Source: Neurospora tetrasperma FGSC 2508 (lineage: Eukaryota > Ascomycota > Sordariomycetes > Sordariales > Sordariaceae). From it: a stretch of 64,000 nucleotides of DNA. Shown one piece after another: positions 43,664 to 54,116 of this stretch (position 1 is its first letter; each line of letters begins with the position of its first letter). The position numbers and the translations under genes were made by a program. Location of the stretch: positions 2,222,684-2,286,683 of the forward strand of contig NW_009799102.1 in NCBI RefSeq assembly GCF_000213175.1, read 5' to 3'. The notes under the pieces are model-generated. The model saw only the letters and a program-made list of their open reading frames with translations, was not told the DNA's origin and did no database searches.

Positions 43664-44589
43664 ATGTCATTCGATCAGCTCTCCTCCCTTGAGGCGGGGC
43701 GCCGTCGCAATACCGGTGGCAGCCAGTATACCGATGACCCCGAGTTCCAGCGTCTCTCCCAAGATTTGATGAATAAGCTCTTCAAGCTTAACGGCAACAA
43801 CCAGCGACTCCAAGGCGAGGTCGGCCATCTCGGCACGCGGCGCGATACTCCACGGGTTCGGGAACGAGTCCACGAGCTGATTGAGGAGTCGCGCGATCTA
43901 TTCAAGGAAGTCGGCGGGGGCGTCAAGAAGGTGCAAACCTGGGAAGATGTCACTGTACGTTACTATTCTCTCTCTCTCTTATCACCACTCCTCGTCCCCT
44001 CCATTGCCAAGAGCCGGACTGTCGACTAACACGCCAAACCAAAAAAAACCAGCCCACCCAAAAATACATGCAACAAAAACTCTCGCGCGAATTTCAATCT
44101 TCCCTCTCCGAATTCCAATCCCTCCAACGCACCGCCCTCGACAAGCAAAAAGCCTCAGTAACCGCCGCCCGCTCCGTGATCGACGCCACCGACCCTTCGC
44201 ACTCTTCGCACCCCGTGCTCGAGTCCGGGGAACCCCAGCTGCTGCAGTATCAGGAGCAAGAACTCACCCACCTCGCGTCGCAATCCGATGTCGATTTCCA
44301 GGATGCGCTCATCCTCGAGCGCGAAGAGGAGATTCGCAATATCGAGCAGGGTGTTGGCGACTTGAATGTGCTGTTCCAGCAAGTGGCTCAGATCGTCAGC
44401 GAGCAGGGCGAGATGCTGGATACGATTGCGAATAATGTGGAGAATGTGAGGGATGATACGGCGGGGGCGGATAGGGAGTTGAGGAGTGCGGCGAGGTATC
44501 AGAAGAATGCGAGGGGCAAGGCGTGCTGTTTGTTGCTGATTTTGAGCGTTATCTTGACGATTGTTTTGTTGGCGGTGTTCTTGGGCTAA
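43664..44589 (+). CDS. pep12: Endosomal/vacuolar Qa-SNARE (Pep12-type syntaxin)
   Basis: Two exons, join(43664..43954,44053..44589), give 275 aa. An N-terminal helical Habc region (about 20-150) leads to the SNARE motif (about 190-245), whose central layer glutamine lies in VSEQGEMLD, followed by RSAARYQKNARGKACCLLLI and a tail anchor of about 20 hydrophobic residues. The palmitoylatable cysteine pair before the anchor is typical. The wording SFDQLSSLEAG at the start and QQKLSREFQSSLSEFQ place it with Pep12 and syntaxin 7, which drive fusion at late endosomes, rather than with the plasma-membrane Sso group. The traffic genes erd2, rgp1 and this gene share the window without being a cluster. 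Confidence 0.9.
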
Positions 44590-44958
44590 ATGGGTGGGAC
44601 ATGATATGGCATGGTACGAAAAACGAGTGCAGGATGCGGAAAGACGGGACACAGTAAGGATATGATTGTTGATGACGTTTTGATGATGAAACGGAAGGGA
44701 ATGGCTCGGAGGACAGGGTAATCCTGTAATGGTTGGTTTTGTTGTTTCTGTTGCTGCCGTTGTTGTTGATTTCGTTATTGCAAAGACGCCTGGAGGGGAT
44801 CAAAGACAGGGGAAAGGCGTTTTCGGAGTTCTTACATTCTTTTTGCTCTTATTGGTTATACAGTTTCCATCTGGTCTCTCTAGGCGGCCAGTCTATCTAT
44901 CATCCATCCATAGGTATCTTATGTCTCATACATCTACATACATACAGTACAAAATCTG
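44590..44958. other. Convergent 3' region, pep12 / oxa2
   Basis: This 369 bp lies between two facing stop codons. Nothing beyond likely polyadenylation sequence is seen. Confidence 0.5.
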
Positions 44959-46281
44959 TTATACTCCATCCTGTGATTTGGCCCGCAAGATTGCCTTCTG
45001 TACGGCCGTGGGATTCGGCTCCCAATCCAGCCCCGGCAGCTTCGGTCTCACATACGGATCATCTCCCCTCCCCTTGGCCGGTCCCAGATACGGCGGCAAC
45101 GGCATCTTGGCCGCTACCACGCTCGTGATCGCGTTGCTCGTCAGACTCGTTGTGATCCAGTACAGGTGCAGCGCCGCCGGCAAGTTGATGGTGGCGGGCC
45201 CAACGATCAGCGTCAGCAGCAGCAGCGCCCGCTGCATCCTAAGTCCTACGAATTTTTGCTGCTTGATCTTGGATGCGTGCTCGCCAATGTTGTTTGGGTT
45301 GACGTCCTCCGTCCCGGGGTTCAGGAGACGCAACCACCCTTCTGAGTTGCGAGGCATTACGTTGACGAACATGGTGAAGGAAAGAATGAAGGGGAGGATG
45401 TGCAGAGGGTCGGCGGCCATGAGGTCGGGGAACCAGAGGCAGCCCTCCATGGTGGTGGGGAGGGGGTTTTGGAAATAGCTGGAGAGGGATTCCGGGAGGA
45501 TGTTGGCTAGGGGGTTGACAATGGTGTCGGCGACGGGGGTGGTGGTGATAGTTGCTTCCGTAGCAGTCTGGGCGGCGTTCATGGCCGCTTCAGTTGCTTG
45601 TGACACTGCTTGTTGTGTAGTTTCCGCCGCCTTCGAGGCCGCCTCCGCCGCCGCCTTCCCGTCCTTATTAGCTCCCAAAAACATACCCAACAGACCAACC
45701 GGTCCGCCACACAACCTCCTCAAAGCCTCGATACCCACCAGCCAGCCGGGAAAGGCCAAAAACGGCACAAACTGCTTCCATGGCTGCACGCCCCACTCTT
45801 TCAGTAACCTTTTGCTCGTCTTCTCCATCCGCTTCATGATCTCGGTGGGCGGGTGAAAGTCGTGCTTGACGGGATCGGCCTGCTTCGCGTAGTTGACTTC
45901 CTGGTAGTGCTTCCGGCCCCATGCCATCAGAATGGGCTTGAGCAGGGCCCGGCGCTGGGCGAGCCGCTGGGTGTATTTGGCCGCGGGAACGCGGAAGATG
46001 AGGCTGATGGTCGCGCCGAAACCGGGGATGAGGATGTACCATGGGATGTGCAGGTTGGCTTGGGCGGCGAGGAGGAGCTGCTCGACAGTGGTGACGGCTT
46101 CGTTGACAAAGGTTCGTCGTTGTGAGGGAACCGATGAGGCTGGACTATTCCTCCTGTGACGTATTTGGGTGGCTGCTGTGAAGCCCAGTGGTCGGACTGA
46201 GCTCGATGTGGTGGAAAGCCCATGCCGGGCCAGCGAGCTCATGCTCAAACCGCCGACTGTACGTCCTCCGAAAGCAGCCAT
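44959..46281 (-). CDS. oxa2: Mitochondrial inner-membrane insertase Oxa2 (Cox18)
   Basis: A single frame of 440 codons from ATG 46281. A basic, Ser-rich presequence (residues 1-55) precedes the YidC/Oxa1/Cox18 core: EQLLLAAQANLHIPWYILIP (first helix), RLAQRRALLKPILMAWGRK, WKQFVPFLAFPGWLVGIEALR, and the C-terminal helices around LHILPFILSFTMFVNVMPR and NLPAALHLYWITTSLTSNAI. The long matrix-facing basic coiled tail of Oxa1, which holds ribosomes, is missing, which favours the Oxa2/Cox18 branch that exports the Cox2 tail. An Ala/Thr-rich helix-forming insertion of about 50 residues (210-262) splits the core. The gene is divergent from alg11. Oxa1 itself would be the alternative. Confidence 0.85.
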   Translation of the reverse strand: MAAFGGRTVGGLSMSSLARHGLSTTSSSVRPLGFTAATQIRHRRNSPASSVPSQRRTFVNEAVTTVEQLLLAAQANLHIPWYILIPGFGATISLIFRVPAAKYTQRLAQRRALLKPILMAWGRKHYQEVNYAKQADPVKHDFHPPTEIMKRMEKTSKRLLKEWGVQPWKQFVPFLAFPGWLVGIEALRRLCGGPVGLLGMFLGANKDGKAAAEAASKAAETTQQAVSQATEAAMNAAQTATEATITTTPVADTIVNPLANILPESLSSYFQNPLPTTMEGCLWFPDLMAADPLHILPFILSFTMFVNVMPRNSEGWLRLLNPGTEDVNPNNIGEHASKIKQQKFVGLRMQRALLLLTLIVGPATINLPAALHLYWITTSLTSNAITSVVAAKMPLPPYLGPAKGRGDDPYVRPKLPGLDWEPNPTAVQKAILRAKSQDGV

Positions 46282-47177
46282 AATGAGCTGGGAGCTGGTG
46301 ATGAGTGAGACAGGGTAGAAAGAAGAGAAGAAGAAAAAAGTTAGGGTATCATATTATCCATCCGACTCGAATCACCCTTTCCTTCCAACCTCTCTCTTTT
46401 CAGCACTTTACTGCTGAACAACTGAGATGAGATGTTGTTCCCGGTGAACCCTGAAGTTCACTTAGACATTCAGAGGATCCTCTTGGAATTCATTGGCGAG
46501 ACATTCCCGATAAACATTCAAATTGAATAACGTGCCTGCCGGCTCTACATAGTATGCCAGGGTCCTAAGCATAACTATGCCAAGATCAAACATGAAGTCC
46601 GTGCTCCGTACTCATCTGACCAATTGTAGGCTTCAGCTGACACTTGGCGACTGATTGTGAGCTTGCACATTGCTCTTGGTGCACAGTGTTCCCTACGTCA
46701 GAGCTCGACGCAGACCCCTGAATGGCGCCCGCTTGCACTATCAAACACCCCCGCAAATACCGTAGCTGCCGCGATAGTACATATTCAGTCATGGTGGTGG
46801 AGGGACCTGAACCCAAAACACAAGGCCAGATCATTCGACCTCCATCACCCCGTCAAACGTTATCATCCGCCCAGCAACCCGTCCAGACTCCTGTCCAGTT
46901 CAGTGGTCGGCTTTGGGATCTTGCGGCGATTTAACTTCATAGTCCTTCGTTTAGCCGTTAATCCCTTTCTGTTTTCTGTACTATATGACCTCTCTTCTAT
47001 CCCTGGGCCATTTTGCTTGAGCTGCTCCAACAAACGCCCGTTCGATTCGCGCCTAGATAACCCGAAGCTCTGGACAATCTTCCAAAGTTCCCCAAGCAAC
47101 GGCGCATAGCGCTCAAATACCAATACATAGAACCGGCATAACAGTACAGAAACCACGCATATATAACACTTCCAGGT
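46282..47177. other. Divergent promoter region, oxa2 / alg11
   Basis: The two starts diverge over 896 bp. Open frames here (for example 46863-47495 on the - strand) are the mirror of the alg11 first exon or lack features. Nothing more is seen. Confidence 0.5.
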
Positions 47178-49037
47178 ATGGCGAACGGTCTCTTCACATA
47201 CGTTGCCATCTCCTTGTTCACTATCGGCCCGCTTCTCGCCCTGTTTATCCCCTTCATATGGCGATTGGTCGGTTCCTCGCTGGGATGGTACTTGCGTAGG
47301 AAGACAGACGGCCGACGCTGCCACATTCTCGAGGTGGTAGAGGCCGACGAAAGAAAATATCGAGACTCCAAGGGCGCAAAGGGCCGAAAAGAGGAGAAAG
47401 AGGATCGGGACACCGTCAACAACACCGAAGCTACCGGCACATCCGACGGCAAGGTCTACGATAAGGATTGGGATGGCATCGTGGGCTTCTTTCACCCCTT
47501 TTGGTGAGTTGTGCCTAGGGGATCTCTTACTGTTACAGATCTGGCACTAACACCAGACGCAGCAACGCCGGCGGAGGCGGAGAGAGGGTCCTTTGGGCTG
47601 CTATTCGGGCCACGCAGAAACGCTGGCCCAAAGCCAAGTGTGTTGTCTATACGGGTGATCACGATGTTAGCAAGGAGGCTATCCTCTCCAGAGTAGAGGT
47701 GAGAGAAGTGCCCAACTGTACCGCTTCAAGCGCATCCCCAAGTGTCTTGCTGACCTCTTTACTTTAACAGCAACGCTTCAACATCCACCTCCACCCGCCC
47801 ACCGTCAACTTCCTCTACCTGTCTACCCGGCGATGGGTTCTCGCCTCCACATGGCCCTACTTCACCCTCGCCGGCCAGTCCTTTGGCTCTCTTATCATGG
47901 CCTGGGACGCCTTCTCCCTGCTCGTGCCCGACATCTTCGTCGACACTATGGGCTACGCCTTCGCTCTCGGTTTCTCCCGCTTCCTCTTCCGCGACGTGCC
48001 CACAGCCGCCTACGTGCACTACCCAACCATCTCGACCGACATGCTCGAGTCACTCGATCCGGCCTCCACCGTCGGCAGCCAGGGCGTCAACGCCGGCAAG
48101 GGCACTGGTGCCAAGGGCCGCGCCAAGAAGATCTACTGGCAGCTGTTCGCACGGCTGTACTCGCTCATGGGCGCGTCCGTGGACGTGGTAATGACCAATT
48201 CGACCTGGACGCAGGCGCACATCGAGAAGCTCTGGGGACCTGTGCGCAACCTGACGGGCGCGGTGCCCGGTATCAAGTCCAAGGTCAACCCCATCGCGGT
48301 GGTCTACCCGCCCGTGGCCGTCGAGGAGCTGGAGCAGGAGGTTGAGGTCTCCCCGGAAGGCGAGAAGCGGAGAGAGAATGTGCTCCTGTACATTGCGCAG
48401 TTCAGGCCAGAGAAGAATCACCAACTCATTGTGCAGGCGTTTGCGGAATTCTTGAAGAGCGGATCGGAAGCGGCGAGGGACGCAAAGTTGGTCCTGGTCG
48501 GCAGTGTAAGGGATGATTACGACTCGAAGAGGGTCTACAAGCTACGGCTGCTGGTTAACGAGCTGCATATCAAGGACCGGGTTGAGTTCCATCTGGATGC
48601 GTCGTGGCCGGATATCCTGGAGTGGTTGAGGCGCGCAAGCGTAGGCGTTAATGGCATGTGGAACGAGCACTTTGGCATCGGAGTGGTGGAGTATCAGGCT
48701 GCTGGGTTGATCTCGGTGGTGCATGATAGTGGTGGACCGAAGCTAGATATCGTTGTCGAGGTCGATGGAGAACCTACTGGTGAGTTTTGCATTTTTTGAT
48801 TCCTTTCTCGGGCCGAGTTTGACTAACGAATGTAAAGGCTTCCACGCCACGACCTCCAAGGAATTCGCAGAGGGCTTCGAGAAGGCTTTGTCCTTGCCTA
48901 ACCCGTACGCTGTCAGGTTAAGGGCCCGCAAGTCGGCGAAACGCTTCACTGAGGAGGAGTTCGCGAGGAGGTGGATCGAGCAACTGGAGAAATGTGTGGC
49001 TATCAAGGCGGTCGAAAAGCCCAAGAGCAGACAGTGA
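47178..49037 (+). CDS. alg11: GDP-Man:Man3GlcNAc2-PP-Dol alpha-1,2-mannosyltransferase
   Basis: Four exons, join(47178..47503,47563..47698,47771..48779,48838..49037), give 556 aa. An N-terminal membrane helix ([21 protein letters not shown]) is followed by the GT4 fold: [17 protein letters not shown] across the first intron, then [37 protein letters not shown], the basic [15 protein letters not shown] that binds the nucleotide sugar, and the EX7E motif in [15 protein letters not shown]. Alg11 adds the fourth and fifth mannose to the lipid-linked oligosaccharide on the cytosolic face of the ER. Motif order and length agree with the family. A Lys/Glu-rich insert (about 55-90) before the first exon end is variable. 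Confidence 0.95.
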
Positions 49038-49685
49038 TCGCGCGATCTACTGCCCTGTTCGCTCCTGCACCACGCCTTACTATACTAACGTCATTACTAT
49101 GTTGGAGAGGGTGGCTGGGCTATAGGTCCCTGCCAGCAGAAACAGTAAATATCATCATGGATACCCTTTTCTTAATATACAAATAATCAACCAGCTGTTT
49201 GTATTTATCCTGAGTTGTTGAAATGTCATGCATCGGGAGGTGGTCAGACATATATGGGCACTATCAGCCTTGTCTTAATCATGATGGGTATATAGAGGCT
49301 TGAATCAATTCACATTTTCTTGATGATGTAAGATGGATGACAAGACCGTTCTTCTACAATATATTGACGTTTCAACCTGAACCCTACGAGGAGTTTTGTC
49401 TCGAGATACTTGTAGAACGAGTCAAGATCAGGGGTGAGTTTAGAGGCTGTGTGGCCCGTGCGTACCACTCAGAAAATCCAGACTCCATCGACCACTCAGG
49501 TTCTCCCTGTCATCCACTTTCCTATTCGGATCACAAGTCAAAAATCTGCGACAGGACCTCGATTCATCCCAACTTTACCAAAGGAGAAGAGTTGAGATAT
49601 TGGACGCAGGAACCGGACTTGTTCACCTGCATCTCACTCGTCCGCCTCACTTGGGTTTTGATTGTTTCTGCGTCACAACTCATCA
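49038..49685. other. Intergenic region, alg11 to trm2
   Basis: This 648 bp has the alg11 3' end and the trm2 promoter. Nothing else is seen. Confidence 0.5.
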
Positions 49686-51620
49686 ATGTCGGCAACCGCC
49701 CGACTTCTCTTCACTCGATCATTCATCAAACCCACAACATCAGCATTCATCCGTAGCCAATTGGCGCTGCCGAATAACAAATTCTCCTGGGCCAGGTCAG
49801 CGAGCCACTACACGGCATCAACATCCAAAGCAGATTTCGACAACGAGTTCCATAAAGACAACGGGTTCCATAAGCACCATCAGCATAACAAGATGGGCAA
49901 GAGACAGTTTAACGGCAAGCCTGGAAAGTTCAGGAAAAAGCAGAAGAAGGTTGTGGTTGCGTCCGAAGGATCCCCGGAGGAAGTTCTGCTGCACGATATC
50001 AATGCACTTCTTGAGACCTTGACTGTGGCCGATGTGATCGATGAGGGAGCCACTGAGGCTCAGGCTGAGGCCAAGCCGGAGGTTGAGAAGGTAGAGGGTG
50101 AGGAGAAGACGGAGGAGAAGACGGAGGACAAGGAGGAGGCTGAGACCAAGCAGGAGCTTCTTGCGCAGGGCACCGAAATCGAAGCCGAGGTGCTATCACT
50201 GTCCTCCACCGGTGATGGTCTTGCCAGGCAGAAGGGTTCGAACTCCAACCACATCTATGTCGTCCCCTTCACTGTCCCCGGCGACGTTGTCAAGGCCCGC
50301 GTCTACCGCCATGTACCGCAGGACGGCTACTCGCATGCCGATTTCCTGGAGGTCCTCACCCCTTCGCCTCTCCGCGACGACAGCCGCATCCAGTGCAAGT
50401 ACTTCGCCAAGTGCTCCGGCTGCCAGTTCCAGATGCTCGACTACTCGGAGCAGCTCAAGCACAAGCGCAGCATCGTGGTCAAGGCCTACAAGAACTTCTC
50501 CAACCTCTCTCCCGAGCTCGTTCCCGAGATTCTCGACACCATCGGCTCCCCTCTTCAGTACGGCTACCGCACCAAGCTGACCCCCCACTTCGACGGCCCC
50601 CCTGGCGGCAACCGCCGCGGCTTCAAGAAGCCCATGGAGGAGATGCCCCCCATCGGTTTCACCCCCAAGGGTCTGCGCAAGGTGATGGACATCGAGGACT
50701 GCCCAATCGCCACGGACGCCGTCCGCGCCGGTCTCAAGGCCGAGCGCGAGCGCATGTCCAAGGAATTTGCCTCCTACACCCGCGGCGCCACCATCCTGCT
50801 TCGCGAGAGCACCAAGCGTGTGCCCAAGCCCGCCGACGGCTCGGAAATCGCCGTTCCCGATCTCAAGCCCGGCGTGCTCTCCACGCCCATCGCCACCCCC
50901 GCCTGCGACGGCAGCTACACCGACTTCAAGACCTGCATCACCGACAACAACGCCACCTCGACCGAGTACATTGACTCCTTCATCTTCCAGAACCCGGCCG
51001 GCTCCTTCTTCCAAAACAACAACTCCATCCTCTCCCCCTTTACCGACCACATCCGCCAACACATCCTCCCGCCCTCGCTGCCGGAAGGCGCCAAGCCCAT
51101 CAAGAACCTAATAGACGCCTATTCGGGCTCTGGCCTCTTCACCATCACCCAATCCTCCCTGTTCCCGGGTGGCTCCATCGGCATCGACATCGCCGACAAG
51201 TCCATTGACTTTGCGCGGCGCAACGCCCGCCTGAACGGGCTGGACGAATCGCAGTGCAAGTTCATCGCGGCCGACGCGCCCAAGCTGTTCGAGTCCGTTT
51301 CGCAACTCGACGCGGACGAGACCGTGGTGGTTCTGGATCCGCCTCGCAAGGGGTGCGATGCCAGCTTTTTGCGACAGCTGATGCAGTTTGCGCCGAGGAG
51401 GGTGGTGTATGTCAGTTGCAACGTGCACACGCAGGCGCGCGATGTCGGCGTGTTGGTCAGGGGCCGCGTGGGGGATACATTTGGGGAAGCGTTTGTGGAT
51501 CCGACGGAGGGGGAGAAGAAGATGAGTCGCTATGTGATTGAGAGCATTCGCGGGTTTGATTTCTTCCCGCAGACGGGGCATGTCGAGGGCGTGGCGATTT
51601 TGAATCGGGTTGATGAGTAG
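49686..51620 (+). CDS. trm2: tRNA (uracil-54-C5)-methyltransferase Trm2
   Basis: A single frame of 644 codons. The ATG at 49686 (MSATARLLFTRSFIKP) is the first true start; an upstream TTG is discarded. The first ~65 residues are basic and Ser/Thr rich, compatible with a mitochondrial presequence. A Glu-rich linker leads to a TRAM domain, then CKYFAKCSGC with a later DCPIA, giving the C-x5-C-x2-C...C pattern that binds an iron-sulfur cluster in bacterial RumA. The Rossmann methylase follows: FFQNNNSIL, DAYSGSGLF (SAM site), DPPRKGC and YVSCNVHT, with the catalytic cysteine in SCN. It makes ribothymidine at position 54 of tRNA. Confidence 0.93.
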   Translation: MSATARLLFTRSFIKPTTSAFIRSQLALPNNKFSWARSASHYTASTSKADFDNEFHKDNGFHKHHQHNKMGKRQFNGKPGKFRKKQKKVVVASEGSPEEVLLHDINALLETLTVADVIDEGATEAQAEAKPEVEKVEGEEKTEEKTEDKEEAETKQELLAQGTEIEAEVLSLSSTGDGLARQKGSNSNHIYVVPFTVPGDVVKARVYRHVPQDGYSHADFLEVLTPSPLRDDSRIQCKYFAKCSGCQFQMLDYSEQLKHKRSIVVKAYKNFSNLSPELVPEILDTIGSPLQYGYRTKLTPHFDGPPGGNRRGFKKPMEEMPPIGFTPKGLRKVMDIEDCPIATDAVRAGLKAERERMSKEFASYTRGATILLRESTKRVPKPADGSEIAVPDLKPGVLSTPIATPACDGSYTDFKTCITDNNATSTEYIDSFIFQNPAGSFFQNNNSILSPFTDHIRQHILPPSLPEGAKPIKNLIDAYSGSGLFTITQSSLFPGGSIGIDIADKSIDFARRNARLNGLDESQCKFIAADAPKLFESVSQLDADETVVVLDPPRKGCDASFLRQLMQFAPRRVVYVSCNVHTQARDVGVLVRGRVGDTFGEAFVDPTEGEKKMSRYVIESIRGFDFFPQTGHVEGVAILNRVDE

Positions 51621-52432
51621 AGAGTAGTTGTGTGTGATGAATACAAGCAAAAGACGAAAAGAGGCTTTGGAACGAGATGCCGCTTACTGATCTTGGGATA
51701 TAAAAAAGGATGATTTGCGGCTATCATGTGGTAACTATGCATATAGATACGGTACTTGAAATTCATACCCCTTGAAAGACTATTCATCCTCCTGTGTCGT
51801 TAGATGGTCGGTTTGCGGATGAACTCTTATTGCTTTCATCAAGTTTGTCACGTCAAGGGGAGGAATATGGTCATGGTCAAGGAGTGTAAACGACAAGTAA
51901 AGGCGTTGTTGAGAACAGGCTACCGCCTAGCGACGAGCGGACTATCAGCTACTTAGAGGTAATATAGAGGCACCACTAGAGAGCGGCTAATGTCCTCTTT
52001 GTCGGTATCACGATAATAGTCACTATGTACGATCCGTCACTAAACAATACACTAGGGTTCAGTTACCTACCACTGCCGTTGATTTACTTTTTCTGTCCCC
52101 TTTGCATTACTCACCTCATCTCTAACTCTATCCCTTTCTCACCACCCCCCTCAAGGAAACATATTAAAGCTTTAACCGCTCGATTTCGAGGGCCTACAGA
52201 CCAGGAACAGCCAAAGACTTCACATCAACTATTCCATGACCACCACCAGCAGCAACAGCACCAAAAGTGAAAAAAAGAATTTGGCGGAACATCATAATGA
52301 CCTTTCAGATTATTACAACTTGCGCTATCAATCGGTTTAACTCTATAGCATCTTCTTGATGACCTATTTTTTACTTGCAGAAATGACAACCGCCGACTAA
52401 ACAGCCAGCGCTCTGACGTGCCGGTGCCTCAT
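51621..52432. other. Convergent 3' region, trm2 / GH72 gene
   Basis: This 812 bp lies between facing stop codons. It is A/T-richer than its neighbours and has a CAG/CAA stretch near 52240-52262. No gene is seen. Confidence 0.5.
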
Positions 52433-54116
52433 CTACAAGGCGAGACCGGCAAAGATGGCAAAGGCACCCATGGCCATGGCGGGCACGGTCATAGCAACGG
52501 CGCTGCCGGCGGCGCCGCTGGTGTTCTTGGCGTCGGATGTAGCCTCCGAGCTGGAGCCCGAGGTGGTGGAGTTGCCGGAGGAGGAGGAGACGCTGCTAGA
52601 GGACTGGATCTTGGCATCGTTGGTACCGGGAGCTGTTGTGATTTTGTTAGTTAAAGATTTCCTTGGTACTGAAAGAAGGAGAAGAAATACGCACAGTTGC
52701 TCTCGTCGTTGCTGAGGGGCTTGACGGTCAAGTCGGAGATGACGCTACCATCGGCGTTCTTGACAGTGTACTTGGACTTGAAGTTGGTAACCTCAATGAG
52801 CTTGCCGCTGGGCTTGGGGCTAACACCATTGGCGAGGATCTTGGGCACGTTGGGAGGCATGGCGGGGAGGGTAAAGTTGCCGTCAAAGTCCTTGGACTGG
52901 ATCAACTTCGAGTCGCACTTGGGGGGCTTGGGGCCGGAGCCGTCCTTGGCGGACTTGACGCCCTGAATCTTCTTCCAGTCGAGCTTGGCGAACTGATCCT
53001 TGAGGGTGTAGAAGTCCTTGAGGAGGGTGACGGACTGGTCCTTGGTGTTGACGCTGACGAGACCGTAGCTGTTCTCCTCCTCGGTGTACTCGTAGACGAT
53101 ACCACCAGAGAAAACGGTGCTGAAATCCTCGCCGTAGATGGCGCCAACTTCGGTGAACATACGGGGCTTCACCTCGTTGCAGCCATACTCGGAGTAGAAG
53201 ACGGGGACGGAGGTGTTGCTGAAGCCCTCGACGAGGTCGACGTAGCCGGACTTTTGCATGTCACTGTCGCCGCACCAGGAGTAGCTGTTGAGGGCGAAGA
53301 TGTCGGCGCGGCTAGGGTCGTCGGACTTGCCGTCCTCGGCGCAGGTGAAGTACTCAAAGCTGTCGAAGAGAACGTCACGGACATCGGCGGCCGAGTAGCC
53401 GACGGGGATCTTGCGGTCGCAGTGCTTGGCGACGTAGTTCTTGATATCGCGGGTGACGGCCCTCATGTAAGGGGGGACCTGGCCGGCGGAAGAAGCGTCG
53501 TTGATGACCTCGTTTCCGGAGAAGAAGGCAAGGGTGTTGTCGTAGTTCTTGAAGGCCTCAACAACGGCGAAAGTGCGGTTGACGTAGGTGTCATAGTACG
53601 ACTCCCAGGGGTTGTAGTTCTGCAGGGAGCCGGCAACCTGGGGAGAGTTGACGTCGAGGATCATGTAGATACCGGCGGCGTTGAAGATGCTGGCGCACTC
53701 GTCGTGGTTGACATCCGGGTTCAAGTTATAAACACGGATGGTGTTCACGCCGAGAATCTGGAGAATGGCAGCGTCACGGCGGCAGATATCGCCATCGCTG
53801 AGGGGGTCCTTTCCGAGGGCGGCATTGTAGCCAGCAGAGCCACCGGGCTGGTAGGCGACACCGACGATCTGGAAGATGTTGTCGTTGGGGTCGACGAAGA
53901 ACTGGTTCTTGACCGTCAAGGGCTTGACGGCGGCAGCGAGGGTCGCGCTGAGCGCGATAAGAGTCGATTGGATCTACAGTCACATATAGCGTCAGTCATT
54001 GCGGCTGTTTCCCACAACGTTCACATGCGTGCCACTGCGATGTAGTGTACATGCTACTGCAGTAGAGCTGCATATAACATGGCCAAGAGGCTGCGCCGGC
54101 GCATACTTACAAGCAT
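52433..54116 (-). CDS. GPI-anchored 1,3-beta-glucanosyltransferase (GH72, Gel/Gas)
   Basis: Three exons, complement(join(52433..52632,52695..53973,54111..54116)), give 494 aa. The first coding exon is only ATG CTT; the second supplies the rest of the signal peptide (IQSTLIALSATLAAA). The GH72 core follows: PLTVKNQFFVDP, NTIRVYNLNP, the acid/base glutamate in FFSGNEV and the nucleophile in PVFYSEYGC. The end is a Ser/Thr-rich stretch, then a small-residue site and hydrophobic tail (AVAMTVPAMAMGAFAIFAGL) for GPI attachment. No CBM43 cysteine box is present, so it belongs to the GH72-minus group. The enzyme splices beta-1,3-glucan chains in the cell wall. Which gel paralogue it is cannot be told. 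Confidence 0.93.

Noticed and set aside
46863-47495. 210-codon - strand frame over the alg11 first exon
   Set aside because: Mirror of the alg11 exon plus promoter; no protein feature.
50196-51062. 288-codon frame opposite trm2, and similar long frames opposite acl2, rfc1 and dlt1
   Set aside because: All are mirror frames produced by GC-rich third positions of the real genes.
52663-54045. 460-codon open frame opposite the GH72 gene
   Set aside because: It is the antisense shadow of a codon-biased gene; its Val/Leu/Gly-rich translation has no domain.
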